Assembly (NCBI GenBank): GCA_029204225.1
Contig: CM055101.1
Location: 31,338,519 to 31,402,518 of the forward strand
Direction: 5' to 3'
DNA length: 64,000 nucleotides
Source: Diphasiastrum complanatum
Taxonomy: Eukaryota > Streptophyta > Lycopodiopsida > Lycopodiales > Lycopodiaceae
Position 1 is the stretch's first letter, and each line of letters starts with the position of its first letter. The translations under genes and the position numbers were made by a program. Shown piece by piece: positions 50,201 through 59,200 of the stretch. The notes below the pieces were generated by a model, which searched no databases, was not told the DNA's origin, and saw nothing but the letters and a program-made list of their open reading frames with translations.

Positions 50201-53200
50201 AGGACCACAGAGGTTGTAGAGGTCGCAGAGGACCGCAGAGGAACCGCAGAGGACCGTAGAACTCAAAACCTCCCGCCGCGGCGGGAGGATCGCATGAGGG
50301 ACCGCAGAGGTCGCAGATTGTAGAACAATAATAATCAATGCTCAATTTGATGTATTTAAGCTTCCTAAACTGATGCAACTAAGCGAATGGTTGCTCTGTT
50401 ATCAGCCAGCCACTAATAACAAGGTCAACTTACCTATTTATATTAATGGTAAAATTCAAACTCATTCGAAACCTTAATGTTTTGAACAGTTTGAGATGTC
50501 CAAATCTCAAATATTTGTCTTTGAACCGTACGGTTCTCATTTTTTTGGCCAGAACCGTGGTGAACTGTGTAGTTATTAATAAATTATTATTTTTTAGTTC
50601 ATTTTTTATCAAACATGAATGAATGAATGAATTATTTATTTATGATGAACCGTACCACGGTTCATGAACCGTGGTACGGTTCACCCCACGGTTCTCAGAC
50701 CTCACGGTTCTGAGAACTGTGGGTACTATGCTCACGGCCTAAGCAGGCCAAAAATAAAATAAAATGAAACTTGTTTCAAACATTTGAATGCTTCTAGGCT
50801 CGAATTAAGGCTAAGACCCTAAACCCTAATTAGTGCCCAATAATTGCCCAATATTAATGGACTGCAAATAGTAAATAGTCCATTTACCCAAATCATGTGG
50901 CCCAAAATGATGCAGAAAATCAAACATTATTATAAGGCTCAAGCCCCAATAATCTGCTGTTTGTGAGAAAAACATCACATACTGGATATATGCAAATATG
51001 CTGATAAGGTCCTGGACTTCAATTATAATTAGTGGAATTCTTTGCAAGAATATGCCGACAATAAGCTTATCTAACTGCTAACTGAGGCTAAAATGAAGCT
51101 AAGTTGGTTCAAGCTAAGAACTTCTATCCAACCAAAAAAGCAAGCTAAGGTATACCTTTGGCCTATTTACATTGTCAGAGGCTTTAGGGCATGCCAGTTT
51201 GAGGTAGAGGTCCAATGGTGAGTGTATGACTCATTTTGACTTCCAAGAAATGCCAACCAACACATGACGGACCCAAGTCCCAAAGTATAGCCCCATTGAC
51301 TGATAGAATTCACAAATCGGAGTAGACTAATCTTATTAGTGCTCACGTAAAACATCAATCACAAGCTGAAGAAGAGAGACTGCAAGAAGCTATGCTTCAT
51401 AAACTGGAAACTGAGATAACAATGGTGGGCGCCCATCTGCTCTTATAGAGACTGCCCACAATCAAAAGCAAAAGCTATCCTTCTACAATAGCAATTGGAA
51501 TGCTAATTATGAAGTCTTAACAATAGAAATCTATGCTATCTTAGTTAAAATAGATTTCTATGCTATTCTAGCAAAATTGGTACTAACTTAGGTACCTATA
51601 CTAAAAATAGATAGTACCTATACTAAAAATAAAAATAGGCCTTCTAGCACGTAGGCTGACCTCTACAATTAATTGAGATTGCCTTTGAATCAAGTTTTTG
51701 ACGATTATCTTTAGGAATATGAGCATATGCAACACAACCAAAAACTCGTAGATGATCCACTTTAGGTTTTATACCTGTGAAAGCTTCTTCTGGAGTTCGA
51801 TTTAGAACAACTTTTGTAGGACTTCTGTTAACTAAGTAAACTGTTGTATTAACTGCTTCGCTCCACAAATGATTCTTGAGGTTCTTACCTCGTAGCATGC
51901 TTCGAGCACTCTCCACAATAGACCTGTTCTTTCTCTCGGCTACTCCATTATGCTGTGGTGTATCTGTCGATTGATTCCATGTTCTTTGCAGAATTCCTCG
52001 AATTTTGTAGATATAAACTCACCTCCCTTATCTGAACGTAGAATCTTGATTTGCTTTCCTGTCTGCTTCTCAACAAGTGATTTGAACTGAGTAAAGAACT
52101 TAAAAGCTTGACTCTTATACATAAGCAAGTATATCCATATTTTCTTGGAAAAATCATCCACAAATACCATGAAGTAGGATGCTCCCCCTATAGACTCAGT
52201 CTGCATGGGACCACATAAGTCTGTACGAACAAGCTCCAAGATCTCCTTGGCTCTATATGCTCCATCTTTAGGAAATTGCATACGGTGATGCTTGCCCATA
52301 ACACATCCTTCAGTACCATATTATTGTCTTTGAGAACCTGTAAGCTTTTATAGTTTAAATGTCCAAACCTTTCATGCCATATCCTGCTCTCCATGCTATC
52401 AGAAGCTGCACAAACCTGATGATTCGATGTAGATGCATCAAGTTTATAAAGTTGACCTTCCAAAGATCTAGTGACCACAACTTTGTAACCTTTGTTTTTG
52501 TCTTTGATAAGACACTTTTGATCATCAAACTCAACTTTCATGTTCTATTTAGTGATAGCAGAAACTGAAAGTAAATTCTTCTTTAAACCTGGAACATAGA
52601 GAACATTCTTAATTTCTCCTATATCCCCTGAAGGTAAATGTACTCTCACTGTACCTCTACCTTGATGTCGTAAGAAGATTGTCTCCAAAGTTGACATGTG
52701 AATTTACACCATTGTCATCAAATTGTGTAAACCACTCACGATGTGGTGTCATATGTTGTGTTGCTCCAGAATCAATATACCAACAGTCTTTAGAGTATTC
52801 TGATGTTGAAGCTGAGAATAACTCATAGCATCCCACAGCTTCACTTTTGCCTTTGTCTTCAATGAAGTTGCCTGACTACTTCTTCTTGTCCTGGATTGCC
52901 TTCTTTTTCCTACACTCAAAAGCAAAATGACCATATTTGCCACAAAAGTTACAATTACCATTTCTCTTTGGATTGGACTTTGTACTGTCTCCTTTTTCCG
53001 AATTGTCTTTGCCTTCCTACTTCTGATCCTTTTTGCCTCCTTTCTTCTTGCCTTGATTCGTGGTAAAGAAACCCACCTCCTTGAAATCTTCCCTAGACAT
53101 CAAGTTTTGTCTTCATAACTCTTCTTGAAGTAGCAAACCATTCAGCTCGTCGAATGTCGGCGATCTCTCCCTCAAACTCAGTGTCATAACAAAGTTCTGA

Positions 53201-56200
53201 TATTTGTCATGGTCAGCTATTCAAAACAATTTGTACAAGAGTATTGTCAAGTACAATTTTCCCCTATAGAAGACAATTGATCTCTTAGATCCTTCACCCT
53301 GGTAATAAAATCCGTAATGGATTCTTCTGATTCCATTTTCAAGGTATCATGGTAAGCTATTCAAAACAATTTGTACAAGAGTATTGTCAAGTACAATTTT
53401 CCCCTATAGAAGACAATTGATCTCTTAGATCCTTCACCCTGGTAATAAAATCCGTAATGGATTCTTCTGATTCCATTTTCAAGGTATCATGGTAAGCTAT
53501 TCAAAACAATTTGTACAAGAGTATTGTCAAGTACAATTTTCCCCTATAGAAGACAATTGATCTCTTAGATCCTTCACCCTGGTAATAAAATCCGTAATGG
53601 ATTCTTCTGATTCCATTTTCAAGGTATGAAGTTTATTATTCAAGAACAAAGCTCGAGACTTACTCACCGTTTCATATGTATTCCTAAGAATATCCCATGC
53701 ATCCTTAGGACTGACTGCATTCCAGATCAGAGGAATAACCTTATCCTTCACGGATAAGTTGATGATATGATGCGCACATTGCACTTGCTTCTCAAATGCC
53801 CTTCTATCTTGATCATTGAGACCGTGAGCCATCACCTCTTGTCCCATGACAATTTCCCAATAATCTTTGTTTTGAAGTATATTCTGAAGTTTGAACTTCC
53901 ACAAGCTGTGGTTAGATCCATCTAACTTGCTTGACTCCAGTAAAAAACAAATTCATGCAGACTCCCCATCTTTGTCGTACAAAAAGGATAGGATTTTTAC
54001 TTGGAATATGATTGCATGCAACAATCTATTAATTGTCGCCTTCCCTGGATAGCACCTGTCCAGATACTACCTTCTCTAGCTGCTGCTGCCCTCAGGAAAA
54101 CCTGTCCTGGACACTGTTTCCTCATGTACTGCCTGTCCAGATATTACCTACTCAGGTACTGCCTTCCCTAGCTGCCGCCGCCCTCAGGAACACCCGTCCT
54201 GATCGCTGCTGCCTCAGGTACTGCCTGTCTGGTTGCTGCTGCCACCTTCAGATGAACCTGCACCACATAAAACCTGCACAAGAAAATACCTGTTCTGCTG
54301 TCTTGGATGTTGCCTCTCTCAGATTTGCCTGTCTGATACTGCTGCCTTTCCAGAAGCTACATGTGCCAGATGTGACCTCCACCAGAAAAACCTGCACAGG
54401 ATGGTGCCTCCACCGGATGCAACCTTCACCAAGTAGTGCTTCCACTAGATGCGATCTCCACCAGTAAAACCTGCAGCGCTGATCTTCTCCTTCCTTCCTT
54501 AGATCCTGATCTTAACGAGATGGCTCTGATACCATGATAGAATTCACAAATCGGACTAGACTAATCTTATTAGTACTCACGCAAAACATCAATCACAAGC
54601 TGAAGAAGAGAGACTGCAAGAAGCTATGCTTCATAAACTGGAAACTGAGATAACAATGGAGGTGGGCGCCCATCTGCTCTTACTGCCCACAATCAAAAGC
54701 AAGACCTATCCTTCTACAATAGCAATTGGAATGCTAATTATGCAGTCTTAACAATAGAATCTATGCTATCTTAGTTAAAATAGATTTCTGTACTATTCTA
54801 GCAAAATTGGTACTAACTTAGGTACCTATACTAGAAATAGAAATAGGCCTTCTAGCACGTAAGCTGGCCTCTACAATCAATTAATTAACCATTAATTCCT
54901 AACACTGACAACTTATATCACATGTGGACACATGGTGCACATAGATGTCCCTTTCCCATGATATCTGGCGTAGACTCTCTCTCCTCGAAAAGACAGTCCT
55001 CAGTGTCAGTATAATAGAAATGCCTGAGAGGCAAAAAGAAAATATAGCTGCCAGAATAAAGATGCTGATGCTGAAAAATAAGAACTCTGATGCTGGAAAA
55101 AGCAAAATACTGTGAGAAGTCACAAAATTGTATATGCTAGATAACTACTTACGAGTCAAGAATAAAAAAAATGAAATCGTTAAATCTGCATGCTCAATCA
55201 GAGGTCATTAGTAGATTTGGTTTGTTGACCTTGGTGATTTGTATGACCCAATATACTTTTGGAGTTCTCCAAATTATTGTGAATGTGCAGTGTTTGCATT
55301 GTTCTTGTTTGCTTAATTCGTTCAATGCTTGAAAGCTAACTGTACCAATTATGTGTGGTATGTTAACTACCATCTATGCATATAAGTACTCTTTTAAAAG
55401 TTGTGTATGCTGAGTATGAATTCATGTTTGAGTAAGTCTTATTAAGAGTAAAATAATGGGGACGATATAGGAAAAAGGAAAGAATTGTTTTGTAGTTACA
55501 CCCTTAATGTTTTAAGCACGATAAATGCTGGAGAAGTTTGCATATTTTCTGAAAAATGGACATGCTTTTTCCAGATAAATAAGTTAGTGGAAGGATTTTT
55601 GACGAGCAGTTTGGACCATCTGTTGTTAGCTCTACAAACTGCAGCAGCGAAGCCTAAGTTTGCGCTCCAAGAAACAACTGAAAACTCAACCAGTGAACTC
55701 TCTGCACCACATTCACCAAAAGAGTTGATGGAGAATCTTGAAAAGGTTCGATAACTTTAAATCCTATCATTTATCTTGCCTCATGGTTTGAAAGCTTGCT
55801 TGCTTGTGGGAGCCAATGGGATCTACATGCAGTGGTATGATATTAGACTTTAATATAAAAGTTAGGCTTTCAAGCGTGTCGTTTAGAATGCCAAAAATCT
55901 TTACTGCTGCTGTGTGCAATCAGGTACAAGTTCTCAGTAGTGCAATATGCAAGGATTTATTTATTTTATCACTTCATGTGAGAGACTGTTAGGTACAGTG
56001 TTGATAAGATCCAGATCTTTATTAAGTTGTTGTAAAATTCAACTGCTTCTAAATGTCTTCCATGGAGAATCAAGTTCTAGATAATGAATTTTGGTTTGCC
56101 GCTACTATTGCTTAGCATTTGAAATGTGCAAATTTGGGAACCAGCTGGAGAATTGGAAAGTTATTTGTTTTTGAATATTTTTATAAAATTTTTCTTAATT

Positions 56201-59200
56201 GGAGAAATATATGGAGTTTGAAAAATTGTGAAGACAAATCACCATTGGAAAACTAGCTTTTTCAATCAATCTTGCATTGAAGGATAGAGTTTTGAATTTC
56301 TTCCAGACTTGTCTGAAGGAAGCGTATGTTTCATGCTTGTGTCCTTACTGTGGATCCTTTTACACTCATTTCTTTCTTGTTAATATATAACTTATTTTCC
56401 TATTCAAAAGGCACTCTGATACTCTATCTGTGTTGTAACGTATCATAGTCCTCTCTAGGTATTTGTACCTACATTTCTTTGTAGGTTTTTCCAGATGTTG
56501 ATGTGAATGGGCAACATTTTAAAGCTTTGCAGTTCTAACTGGATGTGGGCATTCTTGTTTCCCTTAAACTTGAATTTTTCTTGGTGTGAAAACCAACCCA
56601 AGGTTGTGTCAAAGTATATTTTTCTTCTTTAACTTTGGGCTTTAAATATCTGGTGTCCAAAACCTGGAATAATTTGGGTGGAGCACTGGTGTATAGACTG
56701 GTATACAGTGGATTGCATTTATCGTTTACTATAATGGAAACACTGACCTTGTAGTCAAGGGTGCACGATTGTGGATGTTTACTGCATGTTTACTGCAAAA
56801 GTGCATTTATTAAGCTAAATGTTTGTGCTTTTCATCTTAATGCCATCCAATCCTATGCTTTTAGTGCTGTTAATGTACCAGTTTTGACGTTGTCATTGTC
56901 CAATATAGCTGATTATTAGGTTGCCTATATGAAAATTTAAGCAGGATTTCATAAAGGATTTTGCGCAAGTAGCGTCGACATTTCGCACAATTTTTCCTAT
57001 GGGAGAAAAGCGCCTTACAGAAGCCACCAAGGAGCTTTTCAACAAGTGGGTGGTATATCTTATTGAAAATTCCTGTTACTTATTTATGCTTAAGACAAGA
57101 AAGATAAAGTTTCTCTAACCAGAGTTTGAAAAGAAGACAAGTAGGGCCTGTTACGTCCACTTGAAATTTCAAGCAAAATTTCTTACTTCTCAAGGATTAA
57201 AGTGGAAAGTCAATAGAGTTCTTCTAGTGATCAAAACCATGGAGTGTCTTGTAGTTCACGCCTTTGTCCCTTTGATAAGAGGGAGAGATCAACTCTTCAT
57301 TTCAACTGGAAAGGATGGAAGCAAATTAGTCTAGTCATTATCTGCTGGCAATATACTGTCTCATGTGAGTAGAGGAATCTACATTCTGATGTAGTTAGAA
57401 GAGTGCAATTGTAACTTGTATGAAGAAAAATGCTTCAAGCCAGGTGAATTTTGCATGGATGTAGCGGGACTCTCTCTTTATATTCTTTGATGTCACTATA
57501 AAATGCATCATAAGTTTTATACGTGCATGAGCATCATTGAATATGTGATGGATTTTTTTTCAACGAGACATTTCATACATTCTGCTCGTTCCTTCGTGCC
57601 CATTAGAGAATTTATTCGCATATAGTTAGCTTTCTAGTTGTCTCAAAGAAGGATGACATGCTTTTGCCATAATTTATCATCTTACTTTTTGACAGGTACT
57701 TTACCAGTGTTCAAGAATCTTTGCAACCAGAAGCTGGGCTTCCCTCTGCAGCTGAGCTTGTTGCCTCACTGAGTTAGTATCAGACAATAGAGTTCTCTTC
57801 AATAGCACCTTCTTACAAATTTTTTTCCGTATGTTTCTTATTGTATTCCTGTATTCCTTAAACTGTTTTTGCAACAAAGAAATTTTGGGATTTGAGAACA
57901 CATGTAGTAAATTGGGAAGCTCACTAGAGGTTGAGGTTAGTGTTTTAATCCTTTGTTGTTGAAGCTATAATCAGCCTCTCTACAAAGTTTTACAAACCCT
58001 TAGTGATGTTTTCTTTACCTCACAGTTTGTGTAGAAATTGCTCTGAGGAGGAGATACTCTAAGTAACTCAATTTTCACCCCTTTGTTAATAAAATTGTGT
58101 TTTATTCTTCAGAGATACTGTCAGCAGATGTGAAACAAATGCATGCAGTTTTACCCGAAGCAGGTCTACCTGAATGTGCAGCCAAGGTGCGTAAATCCAA
58201 CTCTGATACTTCTTATTATGCCTTCAGCCTAAACATCTAGCCTTGTAGTTTACATTCTTTTTTTTTCGTGTAATGTAGATGGTGGATGGGAGTAAGTCAA
58301 AGGAATTCCTATATTACTGATTATTACAAAGGAGCTATTATAATGAACTCCACCAGAGTCATGAACAAGTTTTGTTAGTTTGCTAACCGATTTCAAGCAG
58401 GCATGTTTTAAGTTCTAACGGTGGTGTTTCTTGTTGCCACAGGCTGTGAAATCTGCAGTTAAACAACATGTTGCACGTATCTTTAGTGGCCTCGCTTCTC
58501 GGATCACAGGTAGGAAGTCCGATGAGTGCTAGTTATTAAGATAAGCGAGATAGTTTGTGGGCACCGTACACGCTGTAGAAAGTACATCGAAGGGTTCAGT
58601 TGAAAGAAAAGTGTTAACTAGAAAAGTCCAATTTTCAGTTGAGAGGGCTGAGCTCAGAGAAAACTGCACAAGCTAGAGAGGGAGCTAGAAGTTACTCAAG
58701 GGGCCTTCTTCAAGAAGGGTCAACACAAAGACTTTGCGAGTGACATCAATGGATGTGATGGAGTGGAGAGAGAAACTAGCAGCAGAAGCTTTTGTATCGA
58801 TTTTTAACTTTTCCCAAAAATTTCCTAGGGTATCATGATCCGTTTTCAATTACTTTTGTTGCAAACATTCAATACAGTGATGCCAAGAAGAGTGCTATGT
58901 AGTTGTTTTGGAGTTCTATGCACTCATCGAGAGGTTCTGAGCTTTCAACATATGCTACCTGGGTAGCCAGCTGGGTTTGAGTGATACCTTTATTCTGGTT
59001 TCTTGAACGCTCTATTTTCGTCCTTTTAATTGATTGCATGTCAAGTTTCTAAGTCCTTTTTTGGTTAATCTTGTCATTTTGGGGTGATTTTTAATATTTT
59101 TGTTATTTATTCCATTTTACATTTGTCTTGCTCTGCAGTGCATACTATGCTGCTAAAAGTTTGTTATAGTTGGTGGTTGGAGCAAGCCATGCCAGATGGG

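Larger units (their letters stand above)
51301..54904 (-). mobile_element. Ty1/copia element 2 (minus strand), pol-deleted
   Basis: The 5' LTR is 54535-54904 (minus TGTTAGGAAT...TTCTATCA). Primer site TGGTATCAGAGCCA abuts it (54534-54521). The 3' LTR is 51301 to about 51674. Flanks are TTGAC (left) and CTGAC (right), a target duplication with one change. The interior encodes gag, protease, GAG-pre-integrase and integrase core; RT and RNase H are missing. A deletion joins the integrase directly to the 3' LTR and removes the first roughly 20 bp of that LTR and the polypurine tract. LTRs differ at several sites and indels. Confidence 0.9.

Noticed and set aside
50030-50322. Possible CRISPR-like array
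   Set aside because: Units are 8-10 bp without spacers, and the context is a eukaryotic intron.
49956-50378. 140-codon minus-strand frame full of Leu/Pro/Arg repeats
   Set aside because: Driven by the GACCGCAGAG minisatellite, without a recognisable protein family.
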